From Pseudomonas kermanshahensis (GTDB lineage Bacteria; Pseudomonadota; Gammaproteobacteria; Pseudomonadales; Pseudomonadaceae): a DNA stretch of 64,000 nucleotides. The notes below the pieces were generated by a model. It made no database searches and was not told the DNA's origin. It worked only from the letters and a program-made list of their open reading frames with translations. Positions 47,911 through 56,023 of the stretch are shown here, piece after piece (the stretch's first letter is position 1; each line of letters begins with the position of its first letter). Both the position numbers and the translations under genes were made by a program. Where the stretch lies: positions 3,472,001-3,536,000 of the forward strand of contig NZ_JABWRY020000001.1 of assembly GCF_014269205.2 (NCBI RefSeq). The letters are read 5' to 3'.

Positions 47911-48135
47911 GAATGTCCGCAATGGGTCGAAAGCAGTCGTTCGTAGAGGCCGATCAAGCCTGGTCACAGGTGCGGTCCTGGTGTAGGTTCTGCTCAGCGG
48001 TTTTCAAGACCGTGGGCTAAGTGCCCAAACCATGCGGCATCAGCTCCGAAATCGATTCCAAAACAAAGACGAAACGGCACGGCTACAGGCCGCATACAGC
48101 AAGGGTCGCCGTTTCAGTTTTGGAATCGATTTGTG
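47911..48135. repeat. 225 bp direct repeat R2, copy A, with internal hairpin
   Basis: The first 105 bp are nearly identical to 53167-53271 (differing in one 3-base block, two substitutions); a 33 bp less-conserved spacer follows, then a hairpin with perfect 16 bp arms 48049-48064 and 48117-48132 and inner arms GAAACGGC/GCCGTTTC (48071-48078, 48108-48115). The 48178 gene begins 42 bp later. Confidence 0.9.
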
Positions 48136-48177
48136 CGTCGCTAGAATCGCGTTTTCCGAAGCTGCAGGAAGCTCCCC

Positions 48178-48462
48178 ATGGACATGAAGGCACTCAAGCT
48201 ATTTCTCCTACCGTGGCTACACAGGGACACCTGGCACACCCGACACCCTAACGACGAAGAACGCTTTCACCAGGCCTTGCGCGCGACCTTCAAAGAGCTT
48301 GGCTATTCGATCGTCTACGAGCAGTTTTATGACGCCATTCGAGACGTCATCGCCGAGCGCACACCTCGACACGAGCTGTTCAAAGGAAAAGAGATCCAGC
48401 ACTTCGCTCGGCGTGCAGAAGTTATCGGATCATACCTATTCGACGTGCGAACGTTACGGTAG
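48178..48462 (+). CDS. Hypothetical protein between two hairpin elements (94 aa)
   Basis: A 94-residue protein with AGGAAG before the ATG. It has a hydrophobic, W-containing N-terminus (LFLLPWLHRDTWHTRHPNDE) and a helical body (LRATFKELGYSIVYEQFYDA). I do not recognise it. It sits between R2 hairpin copy A and hairpin copy C, in a one-gene unit that looks like a cassette; the gene is probably real. Confidence 0.6.
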   Translation: MDMKALKLFLLPWLHRDTWHTRHPNDEERFHQALRATFKELGYSIVYEQFYDAIRDVIAERTPRHELFKGKEIQHFARRAEVIGSYLFDVRTLR

Positions 48463-48561
48463 CGCTGCAGAGGCTGGCTCGCAGTTTCGAGACCTAAAAC
48501 AGACCTTTTCCCGGATTTGCAATCCGGTACAAGAATTGCCACCTCACGCGGCCTAGGCGGA

Positions 48562-48647
48562 AATATCAGTTCCGAAACGAATCGAGATTTACCGGGCTGT
48601 AACCCGCATTCTACAAGGGTCGCCCTTTCTGTTTTGGAACTGATTTT
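48562..48647. repeat. Hairpin element, copy C (diverged)
   Basis: Arms 48562-48578 and 48631-48647 pair over 15 of 17 positions plus one G-T wobble. Compared with copies A and B the outer arm changed from ATCGATTCC to ATCAGTTCC, and the right arm changed to match. The AAGGGTCGCC core near the inner right arm is kept. Confidence 0.8.
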
Positions 48648-48756
48648 GGACCCCTTTCGCCCGCCTGCAGCGCTGTACAAAGCGCCTAAGACAACCTCAG
48701 CACTGGCTCGACCTAACTTCGGATCGCCCCCCTCCAAGAGCCCTGGCTGACGTCTA

Positions 48757-48912
48757 CCGCCAACATCACCATGCAGTTTTTCAGGGGTTTTTGGCGGTGC
48801 TAAAAGGTTGATTTTATTGGGCGAAACGCCCCTCCGCCCCCCTTCTTCCCCCATCAGTGGTATCAAAATTGGTATCACCTGGTAGCTGTCGCTGACTGTC
48901 CGCTTTCGACCC
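48757..48912. repeat. 156 bp direct repeat, copy 2
   Basis: Same orientation and apparently the same sequence as 44632-44787. The two bracket the lipoprotein, DUF2235 and coiled-coil module. Confidence 0.9.
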
Positions 48913-49005
48913 ATAGCAGCCACTCGCATAGGGTGGTAGGTCCATGTTCAGTGCATATTTGTAATCTCGCCGCAAACCACATTGCTGCGGCGAGACCAGA
49001 TCTTT

Positions 49006-51441
49006 TCAGTTTTCGTACCGCAGCGTCACGGCGAAGTTGCGTGGTTCGCCGTAGTAATTGCCCAGGTTCGAGTTATAGATGGCGGAGTAATAATGCTTGT
49101 CGAACACGTTGTTCAGGTTCAGCTGCGCGCTCAGGTTTTTGTTGATCTGGTAATTAGCGTTCAGATCGACGAGGTTGTACGCTCCCTGCTCCACATTACC
49201 TAGATAGACCTTGCTCTGATGATAGAGGCTACCACCTACACGCCAATCGCCCAGCTCGCCGGGCAAACGATAATTGGTCGCAAGTTTAACCAACCGGCGC
49301 GGGGAGGTTTCGGTGGCGTAGTCGGTACCTTTACGGGTTCCGCCAATATATTCAGGGTGGCTGTAGGTGTATCCGAGCACGGCGTTCCAACCGGGGAGAA
49401 CTTCTCCAGAAGCCTCTACCTCAAATCCTCGGTTGCGGACCTTGCCGCCCTCCTCGTAACACGTTGAGCTACGTCCTGGCCCGCAGATACGTGGTGCGCC
49501 AACAACCGCTTGGGGTAAGTGGCTTTGGTCAACCTGGAATACCGCCACAGACGTATTGAGCAGCCCGTCGTAGAACTCGTTCTTGAGGCCGATTTCGTAG
49601 TTGCTGCCGGTGATGGGGTTGAGCAGTTTGTTGTTGATGTCGTAGTTGCTTTGAACCTGATAAATCTCGGTGTAGCTGGCGTAAACCGAGGCATCGTCAG
49701 TGAGGTCATAGACGACGCCAGCATAGGGTATGACTTTTCCATTTTCCTTGAAACGGTCTTCATAGTCAGAAGACGTGTAGTCAACCCAGCTGAAACGGCT
49801 GCCCAAGATCACATGCAGATCATCGCTGGGGTTCAGTCGGGTGGCGGCATAAAGCCCTTTGTCCTTGCGTACGTTGCGGTACTGGATACGCTCGTAGCTG
49901 TAGGTGGGCGAAGCCACTTGTGAAGGGGAAAAATCAAGAATATCGACCACGCTTGGGTTGTTGTTGTAGCGCGACTCGTTGATGAACCGGTCTTTGCGCG
50001 CGTTAGCGCCGAACACCAGTTCGTGGCGCTGACCGAGCAGGTAGAATGCACCGTTCAGCGCGGCATCAAGGCTGATTTGTTCGTCGTCGTATTTTGTATC
50101 GTTGGTGGCCAGCCGGAACTGGTCGTTACCAATGTTGTTGCCGTAGAGCCCGAGAAAATCGGCATTCGACCACATGAAGTTAGTATTGACGGTCAGTTTC
50201 CAGTCATCATTGAACGCATGCTTGATGTCAGCAAATACCGTGCGATTGATTTTGTTCAGATGTGCCCAGCTTGGCGCAAAAGAAGCCGAACGCGACAGTG
50301 GATAGAAGCGGCCATTGAGTTGAGTAGGCAAGCCGCCCCAGTCATAACCGCCGTGATAATCCTTCTGCAACACGGTCCCAAGGCTTACCGTCGTATCTTC
50401 GCTCAAGTCGGCTTCGCCAATGGCGTAGAACAACTGGTTTTCTTTGTCGGCACGGTCTACAAAACTATTGCCGGCATCGTATAGCAGTACGGTCCTGCCC
50501 CGCAGCGTGCCCTGTTCGTTCAAAGGCCCACTCACGTCGATCTGGCTGTGGTAATGATCCCAGGAGCCGCCGCCGATTTCTGCTTTGAGCTTATAGGTAT
50601 CCGTTGGCCGCTTACGCACCAAGTTGATGGCCGCCGAAGGGTTTCCCGCACCCTGCATCAGGCCGTTGGCGCCGCGCACAAACTCTACCCGGTCGTAGAT
50701 GGCCATGTTGTTAACAGAGGTCACGTCCATCGAGTAGCTTTCGGAAATGCTAGTCGGTACGCCGTCGTATTGCAGGTCGTTGACCTGGAAACCCCGGGAG
50801 AAATAGCGTGATCGTTCGGTACCGAAATCCTTGGTTGTATTGATACCCGTGGCAGCCCTGGCAACGTCTTCGAGGGACTGCATGTTTTGATCATCCATTT
50901 GCTGACGCGTGACGACACTGACTGACTGCGGTGTTTCTCGCAGCGAGAGGCTCATCTTCGTTGCTGTGTTGGTGCTACCGGTCGTATAGGATCTCGACCC
51001 TTCGGTGATGGCGCCCAGCCCCGAGCTTGTTACGTTGGTCACGCCCAATTGCATTGAGCCCGACGGAGTGGCCGGCAATACCACGTAGCTGTTACCCCCA
51101 CCAGCGACCGCCTGCAATCCAGAACCGCTCAGCAAGACTGAAAAGCCCTGATCGATGCTGTAACGGCCGTTGATGCCCCGGCTTTGCTTACCTTCGGTAA
51201 GCCCGTTGTCAAACGACAAGACAACGCCTGCTTCGGTCGCAAAGCGGTTCAATACGGTAGCCAGCGATCCGGCCTCGATAGCAAACTCCTGCTGATGCTG
51301 CGTACGAGCTGTTTCTTGGCTTTCGGCAGCACGGGTAAGCGCTGGAGTGGCCATCAACACCGATACACCAAACATGACAAGGTACAGCGCGCTTTGGGTG
51401 TTCAATTTGGCGGTGAACATGCCAGGAAGGGGATGCTGCAT
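49006..51441 (-). CDS. TonB-dependent siderophore receptor with signalling domain (island copy)
   Basis: An 811-residue transducer. ATG 51441 has AGGAG 5 bases upstream. Parts: signal peptide (about 1-38), STN domain (about 48-105; EFAIEAGSLATVLNRFATEA), plug (about 160-275, SLRETPQSVSVVTRQQMDDQ) and a barrel ending in RYEN without the usual terminal Phe. FpvA/FpvB-like features suggest a pyoverdine-type or other ferric siderophore. It is divergent from the FecI/FecR pair, unlike the window's first system, where all three genes are co-directional. Confidence 0.93.
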   Translation of the reverse strand: MQHPLPGMFTAKLNTQSALYLVMFGVSVLMATPALTRAAESQETARTQHQQEFAIEAGSLATVLNRFATEAGVVLSFDNGLTEGKQSRGINGRYSIDQGFSVLLSGSGLQAVAGGGNSYVVLPATPSGSMQLGVTNVTSSGLGAITEGSRSYTTGSTNTATKMSLSLRETPQSVSVVTRQQMDDQNMQSLEDVARAATGINTTKDFGTERSRYFSRGFQVNDLQYDGVPTSISESYSMDVTSVNNMAIYDRVEFVRGANGLMQGAGNPSAAINLVRKRPTDTYKLKAEIGGGSWDHYHSQIDVSGPLNEQGTLRGRTVLLYDAGNSFVDRADKENQLFYAIGEADLSEDTTVSLGTVLQKDYHGGYDWGGLPTQLNGRFYPLSRSASFAPSWAHLNKINRTVFADIKHAFNDDWKLTVNTNFMWSNADFLGLYGNNIGNDQFRLATNDTKYDDEQISLDAALNGAFYLLGQRHELVFGANARKDRFINESRYNNNPSVVDILDFSPSQVASPTYSYERIQYRNVRKDKGLYAATRLNPSDDLHVILGSRFSWVDYTSSDYEDRFKENGKVIPYAGVVYDLTDDASVYASYTEIYQVQSNYDINNKLLNPITGSNYEIGLKNEFYDGLLNTSVAVFQVDQSHLPQAVVGAPRICGPGRSSTCYEEGGKVRNRGFEVEASGEVLPGWNAVLGYTYSHPEYIGGTRKGTDYATETSPRRLVKLATNYRLPGELGDWRVGGSLYHQSKVYLGNVEQGAYNLVDLNANYQINKNLSAQLNLNNVFDKHYYSAIYNSNLGNYYGEPRNFAVTLRYEN

Positions 51442-51591
51442 GCTTTCTCCTAATGCGGTTGTCGGCGTTTTATGAGGTATCTGCAAAAGGAGTCGCGCTG
51501 CCGGGGGCAAAGTGACAACGCGTTTTGAAAATTTTTTGGCTCCGTTGTTTTGGCCCGAAAGTCGATTGCCCTAAGGCTACCATTTTACTAT

Positions 51592-51610
51592 ATTGCGATT
51601 AATTCTTATT
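51592..51610. promoter_or_regulatory. Possible weak Fur box, sigma-factor promoter
   Basis: The AT-rich 19 bp match the Fur consensus at about 9 or 10 positions and resemble pseudomonad FecI promoter boxes (ATTGCGA-TTAATTCTTATT). It lies between the divergent receptor and sigma-factor genes; weaker than the box at 2896. Confidence 0.4.
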
Positions 51611-51627
51611 CTCTGCTTGGCACCGAC

Positions 51628-52143
51628 ATGTCGTCTGGCAACCCTATCGCGACGCTCTACAACGACCATCAACCCTGGCTGATAAGCTGGCTGCGCAAGC
51701 GCACCGGGTGTTCGCAAGCGGCGGCCGACTTTGCCCAAGACACCTTTGTACGCGTGTTACTCGCCGAGCGCCGTGAACCCCTGGCGGCCACGCTCAATGA
51801 GCCACGTCATTTCCTGGTAACCATCGCCAAGCGGGTAATGATCGACAGTTTTCGCCGCCAGTCAGTAGAGCGTGCCTATCTCGAAGTGCTCGCAGCACAA
51901 CCTGAGTCGTTCGAAGTCTCGGCCGAGGAACGACTTGCCCTGCTTCAGACACTTCTGGAGCTGGATCGCATGCTTGACGGACTGGGCGTGAAGGCGAAAA
52001 CGGCGTTTCTGATGTCGCAGGTGCAAGGGCTTACTTACCCTCAAATTGCGGAACAACTACAGGTGTCCGCCAGCTCAGTCACCAAATACATGGCCCGAGC
52101 CACCGAACGTTGCCTCTTGTATTTCGTGCACAATCCATGGTGA
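51628..52143 (+). CDS. ECF sigma factor, FecI type (island copy)
   Basis: A 171-residue iron-starvation sigma factor: region 2 (about 5-70, AAADFAQDTFVRVLLAERRE), FRRQSVERAYLE, and region 4 helix-turn-helix (about 125-165, YPQIAEQLQVSASSVTKYMA). It is a paralogue of the sigma factor at 2950 and directly precedes a FecR-type gene, with a 7-base overlap (ATGGTGA). Its divergent receptor gene is the expected target. An upstream in-frame TTG at 51550 is ignored in favour of ATG 51628. Confidence 0.92.
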   Translation: MSSGNPIATLYNDHQPWLISWLRKRTGCSQAAADFAQDTFVRVLLAERREPLAATLNEPRHFLVTIAKRVMIDSFRRQSVERAYLEVLAAQPESFEVSAEERLALLQTLLELDRMLDGLGVKAKTAFLMSQVQGLTYPQIAEQLQVSASSVTKYMARATERCLLYFVHNPW

Positions 52144-53087
52144 CCAACGACGCCCAGCGCCAAGCGCTTCGCCATGCTGCGCAGTGGTTCGCGCAACTGT
52201 CCGCGAGCCCTGATGACCCGGCACTGCGCGCACAGTGGCAACGTTGGCACTGCCGAAGTGCGGAGCATGAGTGGGCATGGCAGCAGTTGACCGAATTGCA
52301 GGCACGCCTTGGCCGCATGCCGCAGCAATTGACTTGGGACGTCATGGAAAAGTCCACCCTGCGCGAAAGCGGCCCAAATCGCCGCACCCTTCTCAAAGGG
52401 CTGCTGCTGGGTGCCGGGGCGAGTTCATTGGCATGGCAGGGATATGGCATTGTGCCAAAATGGATGGCCGACGTTAAAACCCGCATCGGTGAACAGCGCC
52501 AAGAGGTACTTGCTGACGGAACCTTGCTGGTGCTCGATACCGATACTGCGCTGGATGTTGTCTTCGACGCCAGCACCCGCCTGCTGATTCTTCGGGCCGG
52601 GGAAATTCATGTCACTACAGGCAAAGACTCCCGCCCGTTCCTGGTACGCAGTGCCCAAGGTGAGCTGCGCGCTTTGGGCACTCGTTTCGCCGTGCGCCAG
52701 CTCGACGGGCTGACGCGTCTTAGCGTCTACGAGCATGCCGTGGCGGTACGTCCTGAGCAGGCTGACGATGTGGTCGTGATCGAGCAAGGACAATCAGTGA
52801 CTTTTGATCGTCAGAGACTGAGGGGCTCGCAGGCGTTGAAAAGAGGCGAAGAGGCCTGGGCCCAGGGGCGGCTGGAAGTGGAAGGCTGGAGGCTGGACAT
52901 ACTGATCGATGAGTTGCAGCGCTATTGCCCCGGCTATCTTGGCTGCGCGCCCGAGGTCAGCCATTTGCGGGTGTCGGGTTCGTATTCGCTTGGTAATATT
53001 GAGCTGACATTGAACACTATCGCCCGTTCGTTGCCAATCCGAATCCAGCAACTTACCCGTTACTGGACGCGCATCCTGCCGGCTTGA
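52137..53087 (+). CDS. FecR-family anti-sigma regulator (island copy)
   Basis: A 316-residue FecR protein: N-terminal DUF4880 domain (WQRWHCRSAEHEWAWQQLTE), a hydrophobic helix (about 85-105; LLKGLLLGAGASSLAW), FecR domain (RIGEQRQEVLADGTLLVLDT; TTGKDSRPFLVRSAQGE) and a C-terminal domain ending QLTRYWTRILPA. It is co-translated with the sigma gene and would hold that sigma factor until the receptor signals. Confidence 0.92.
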   Translation: MVTNDAQRQALRHAAQWFAQLSASPDDPALRAQWQRWHCRSAEHEWAWQQLTELQARLGRMPQQLTWDVMEKSTLRESGPNRRTLLKGLLLGAGASSLAWQGYGIVPKWMADVKTRIGEQRQEVLADGTLLVLDTDTALDVVFDASTRLLILRAGEIHVTTGKDSRPFLVRSAQGELRALGTRFAVRQLDGLTRLSVYEHAVAVRPEQADDVVVIEQGQSVTFDRQRLRGSQALKRGEEAWAQGRLEVEGWRLDILIDELQRYCPGYLGCAPEVSHLRVSGSYSLGNIELTLNTIARSLPIRIQQLTRYWTRILPA

Positions 53088-53464
53088 TGATTCGCGACTT
53101 TGAAAGGTCGTGCCTCATACGATCATCGGTTCTCATGGTTCGCTCTTGGCCCCAACTCTTTTCCATGAATGACTGCAATGGGTCGAAAGCAGTCGTTCGT
53201 AGAGGCCGATCAAGCCTGGTCACAGGTGCGGTCCTGGTGTAGGTTCTGCTCAGCGGTTTTCAAGACCGTGGTACAAACGCCCAACCCTTACGGCGCCAGC
53301 GGCGAAATCGATTCCAAAACAATGACGAAACGGCACGGCTACAGGCCGCATACTGCAAGGGTCGCCGTTTCAGTTTTGGAACCGATTTTCGATGACAACT
53401 ATGGTGCGCACTACCAGCAGATGCTACGTTCTTGCCACCCTTCGCAGCTCAAGGAGAGCAAGAA
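53088..53464. other. Island segment holding repeat R2 copy B
   Basis: The 377 bp after fecR contain repeat copy B and end at the ribosome binding site of the next small gene. No other gene is seen. Confidence 0.75.
53167..53391. repeat. 225 bp direct repeat R2, copy B, with internal hairpin
   Basis: Same architecture as copy A: the 105 bp core 53167-53271, then hairpin arms 53305-53320 and 53373-53388 with one A-C mismatch, and inner arms 53327-53334 and 53364-53371. It lies about 80 bp after fecR; the two copies bracket the receptor/sigma/FecR module. Confidence 0.9.
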
Positions 53465-53707
53465 ATGTGGAAGAAAAAACTGAAGCTGAATGGTGGCGAC
53501 ACCCTGCATTCGGGCCGGCATTACCAGAAGGGGTCCATGGCTGAAGAAGACGTGTACGAGTACACAATTCTCAATGCCCAAGGCGAAGTGGTTGGCTGGG
53601 TAGAGCGCCGCGATGAAACTGACTACAAGGGCACTCAGCGGCAGTCGCTCGTGCAGCGGGATGCAAACCGAAACATCGTTGTAGATGAGCATTGGGGGCG
53701 CGACTAG
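53465..53707 (+). CDS. Hypothetical protein (80 aa)
   Basis: An 80-residue protein with AAGGAG 8 bases before ATG 53465. It contains DVYEYTILNAQGEVVGWVER and ends VVDEHWGRD. No family is recognised; it has the look of a small island protein with a beta-rich fold. It is downstream of an R2 hairpin, as the 48178 gene is. Confidence 0.6.
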   Translation: MWKKKLKLNGGDTLHSGRHYQKGSMAEEDVYEYTILNAQGEVVGWVERRDETDYKGTQRQSLVQRDANRNIVVDEHWGRD

Positions 53708-53903
53708 TTTTTCATCCAGTACTGCGGCAGTAGTGTGAGAATCGACCCTCAGGCCGCGCCGTTAGCGGCCTACACCTTCGAACTGTCTAATATGGTTCTG
53801 CGAGTTAGGACGACTTTCGACCAATAGAATCGAGTTGTTTTCGAGCTGTTTTAGACACCAATTCCCCTCCTCCGGCGTCCTGCCGAGTGGCCCAGCTAAT
53901 CCA

Positions 53904-54251
53904 GTGTGGGCGCAACCTTCCCTACTCACTGATCGACTGTTCTGCGGCGACGAGACCCATCGAACCCTGGCTACAGGCGTCGAATCTCTGCTGACCGAAA
54001 TCCAGGCCCTGCGCAAGGAGGCCGAGCGCAGCAAGCGCATGCTGCTGGATGCCTGCGTCTCCATCGGCAGCATTGGCGAAGCCCTCGGCCTGGATATGGA
54101 CGCCGACGCCGACATGATGATCGGCACAGCCCGCGATCTGATCGATGGACTGAACCGCATCATCAAGGAATGCCCACTTGGTAGCCCTGGCTTTGCCATC
54201 GCCACCGAGGTGATGGGAGAGCTTGGGGTCCAGCAGGAGACCCAACCATGA
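53904..54251 (+). CDS. Phage-like hypothetical protein, probably 5'-truncated
   Basis: The C-terminal part (LATGVESLLTEIQALRKEAE, DMMIGTARDLIDGLNRIIKE) resembles a small protein of Pseudomonas phages and prophages. No ATG with a ribosome binding site is seen; GTG 53904 is a guess, and the first 20 or so residues do not look like protein. A deletion or recombination junction near 53930 may have removed the start. The stop overlaps the micro-ORF start (ATGA). Confidence 0.5.
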   Translation: MWAQPSLLTDRLFCGDETHRTLATGVESLLTEIQALRKEAERSKRMLLDACVSIGSIGEALGLDMDADADMMIGTARDLIDGLNRIIKECPLGSPGFAIATEVMGELGVQQETQP

Positions 54252-54301
54252 TCCTGCCCCTGATGTACATGGCCTACCTGATCTACAGGGGGCCGCGATG
54301 A
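54248..54301 (+). CDS. Coupled 17-codon micro-ORF before the methyltransferase
   Basis: ATG 54248 opens MILPLMYMAYLIYRGPR and stops at 54299-54301. The start overlaps the upstream stop by 4 bases (ATGA), and the stop overlaps the methyltransferase start by 3 or 4 bases (ATGA). The peptide is hydrophobic with a short basic end. It looks like a translated coupling peptide; a function of the peptide itself is unknown. Confidence 0.5.
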   Translation: MILPLMYMAYLIYRGPR

Positions 54302-55092
54302 GCGAAGTCAGCCTGTACCAAGGCGACTGCCTGGAGGTAATGAGGTCGATCCCAGATGCCAGCGTCGACCTGGTGCTGGCTGATCTGCCCTACGGCACTA
54401 CGCAGTGTGCCTGGGATGCGGTGATCCCATTCGCCCCCCTCTGGGAGCAGTACTTGAGAATCGCCAAGCCAGAGGCGGCCATCGTCCTCTGCGCAGCCCA
54501 GCCGTTCAGCTCGCTGGTGGTCGCCAGCAACCCCCGAGACTACCGCTACGAGTGGATCTGGGAGAAGGGCAACGCCACCGGCTTCCTCAATGCGAAAAAG
54601 CAGCCTCTGCGGGCGCACGAAAGCGCCCAGGTCTTCTACCGGCGCCAGCCGGTGTACAACCCGCAGATGACAACCGGCCACGAGCGGCGCACGGCGAAGC
54701 GGAAGACGGTCAACTCGGAGTGTTACGGCAAGGCCCTGTCGCTCACCGAGTATGACTCGACGGACCGGCACCCGCGCTCTGTTCAATTCTTCTCGAGCGA
54801 CAAGCAGACGGCAAACTTCCACCCAACCCAAAAGCCAGTCAGCTGGATGCGCTTCCTGATCGCCACCTACACCAATCCTGGCCAGATGGTGCTCGACAAC
54901 ACAATGGGCAGCGGCACGACCGGCGTTGCCTGCGTCCAGCTGGGCCGACGTTTCATCGGCATCGAGAAAGACACCGACGAACATGGTAACCCGCTTGGGT
55001 ACATCGATGTTGCCCAGCAGCGCATCGCCGAGGCAATCAGCATCCGCGACACCCCGGCAGCGCAAATCGAACTGTTCGAAGCTCGAGCCTAA
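54298..55092 (+). CDS. Phage-type DNA methyltransferase (N6-adenine/N4-cytosine, beta class)
   Basis: A 264-residue solitary methyltransferase. Catalytic motif IV is LADLPYGTT near residue 30 (D-L-P-Y), followed by FHPTQKP and, late in the sequence, the SAM-binding motif I LDNTMGSGTTGVAC. This beta order (IV before I) is typical of phage- and island-borne DNA methylases. No restriction gene is nearby, so it is an orphan. It starts inside the micro-ORF stop and is followed by small unknown genes and the integrase. Confidence 0.9.
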   Translation: MSEVSLYQGDCLEVMRSIPDASVDLVLADLPYGTTQCAWDAVIPFAPLWEQYLRIAKPEAAIVLCAAQPFSSLVVASNPRDYRYEWIWEKGNATGFLNAKKQPLRAHESAQVFYRRQPVYNPQMTTGHERRTAKRKTVNSECYGKALSLTEYDSTDRHPRSVQFFSSDKQTANFHPTQKPVSWMRFLIATYTNPGQMVLDNTMGSGTTGVACVQLGRRFIGIEKDTDEHGNPLGYIDVAQQRIAEAISIRDTPAAQIELFEARA

Positions 55093-55143
55093 CCCCTCCC
55101 CCTACTGCTCAAGCCCGCCAACGTGCGCGGGCGAGGATGACCT

Positions 55144-55641
55144 ATGTCCGCAACAGAACGCTTCCACAACACAGCGAACGACTGCCTGGAGCGCCTGGCC
55201 GCCGACCTCTGGCCCGATGCCAAGTTGGCCCTGGTGATCTACACCGCCGGCAAGCCAGAGCTCGACATTGTGCTCAAGGACAGCGGCCTCAACGTCGACG
55301 AGGTCGTGAGCACTCTGCGCCGTCGCGGCGGCCTGGGGCTAGATGGCGAGAACATCTATAAGCGCCTGCTCTGTGACGCAATCCTCGGAGCCATGGTTTT
55401 CGGCAAGCAGAACAGCAACCCTCCGCCTGCTGGGCATTGGGGTCAGGAGTTCTGGCACATCGGCCGAGCCGAGGGAGCCCTGCAGGAAGAGCTGGTGCAC
55501 GCGCTGCGCCTAGTTCGCAAAGAGCTGGATTCCTGCCAGCGAGTGATTCACTACGCCGGCGGCTTCAATCCGGCCTACGTCAACGACGCCCAGGCCGCTA
55601 TCAAAGTGGCTGACGCCGTGCTCAAGAAGATCCCCGCCTGA
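55144..55641 (+). CDS. Hypothetical phage/island protein (165 aa)
   Basis: A 165-residue soluble protein, with KPELDIVLKDSGLNVDEVVS and GENIYKRLLCDAILGAMVFG. The spacing (51 bp after the methyltransferase) and orientation suggest an operon leading to the excisionase and integrase. I do not recognise a domain. Confidence 0.65.
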   Translation: MSATERFHNTANDCLERLAADLWPDAKLALVIYTAGKPELDIVLKDSGLNVDEVVSTLRRRGGLGLDGENIYKRLLCDAILGAMVFGKQNSNPPPAGHWGQEFWHIGRAEGALQEELVHALRLVRKELDSCQRVIHYAGGFNPAYVNDAQAAIKVADAVLKKIPA

Positions 55642-55678
55642 CCACCAACCTGCCGCCATCGGCGGCGTGGAGACCATT

Positions 55679-56023
55679 ATGCAAAACGAAGATCGCCAGC
55701 CGGTGGCCTATGTATCCGACAAGGTCCCTGAGGAGAAGATGGCAGAGCTGGTCGGAACGACCAAGCGCGCATTGGAAGGTAAGCGAAGCCGCGGCGTGAT
55801 CCCCGAGGGGGTCTGGAAGAAGATCGACGGCCGGATTTTTTACAGCATCAGGAGATATGAAGCGTGGCTGGAAGGAAGCTGGGGCTACCCACTGGAGTCG
55901 AACTCATCGGTAAATCCATCCGGATCCGTTTTACTTGGAACGGTGAGCGTCGGTCCGAAACTCTCGCGCATCCCCAAACCGCCAAGGGGATCAAAGCGGC
56001 AGCCGATTTACGCGCTCAAGTAA
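55679..56023 (+). CDS. Excisionase-like protein overlapping the integrase gene
   Basis: A 114-residue protein. ATG 55679 has GGAG 7 bases upstream. The part KMAELVGTTKRALEGKRSRG, VIPEGVWKKIDGRIFY and SIRRYEAWL resembles phage excisionases (winged-helix Xis-type) that choose direction for a tyrosine integrase. The last 160 bp overlap the integrase 5' end in another frame; residues after about 60 may therefore be less constrained. Confidence 0.65.
   Translation: MQNEDRQPVAYVSDKVPEEKMAELVGTTKRALEGKRSRGVIPEGVWKKIDGRIFYSIRRYEAWLEGSWGYPLESNSSVNPSGSVLLGTVSVGPKLSRIPKPPRGSKRQPIYALK

Larger units (their letters stand above)
47650..48177. other. Gene-free island segment with IS scrap and repeat R2
   Basis: The 528 bp hold a CACGCC/GGCGTG stem-loop (47722-47740), the IS66 TnpB scrap and, from 47911, the first copy of the 225 bp repeat. 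No gene is seen. Confidence 0.7.
48463..49005. other. Island segment with hairpin copy C and the second 156 bp repeat
   Basis: The 543 bp between the 94-residue gene and the receptor gene contain hairpin copy C (48562-48647) and repeat copy 2 (48757-48912). No gene is recognised; open frames are short. Confidence 0.75.

Noticed and set aside
47941..48060. A complete tRNA gene in repeat R2
   Set aside because: Only an anticodon-like arm is present; acceptor stem and T-arm with GTTCRA are not found.
48049..48132. Hairpin elements as integron attC sites flanking cassettes
   Set aside because: The arms lack the RYYYAAC/GTTRRRY core motifs, and no integron integrase is present; the cassette resemblance is kept only as a finding.
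53169..53483. 104-codon frame through repeat R2 copy B
   Set aside because: It runs through a repeat and hairpin, shifts frame relation between copies and lacks a ribosome binding site.
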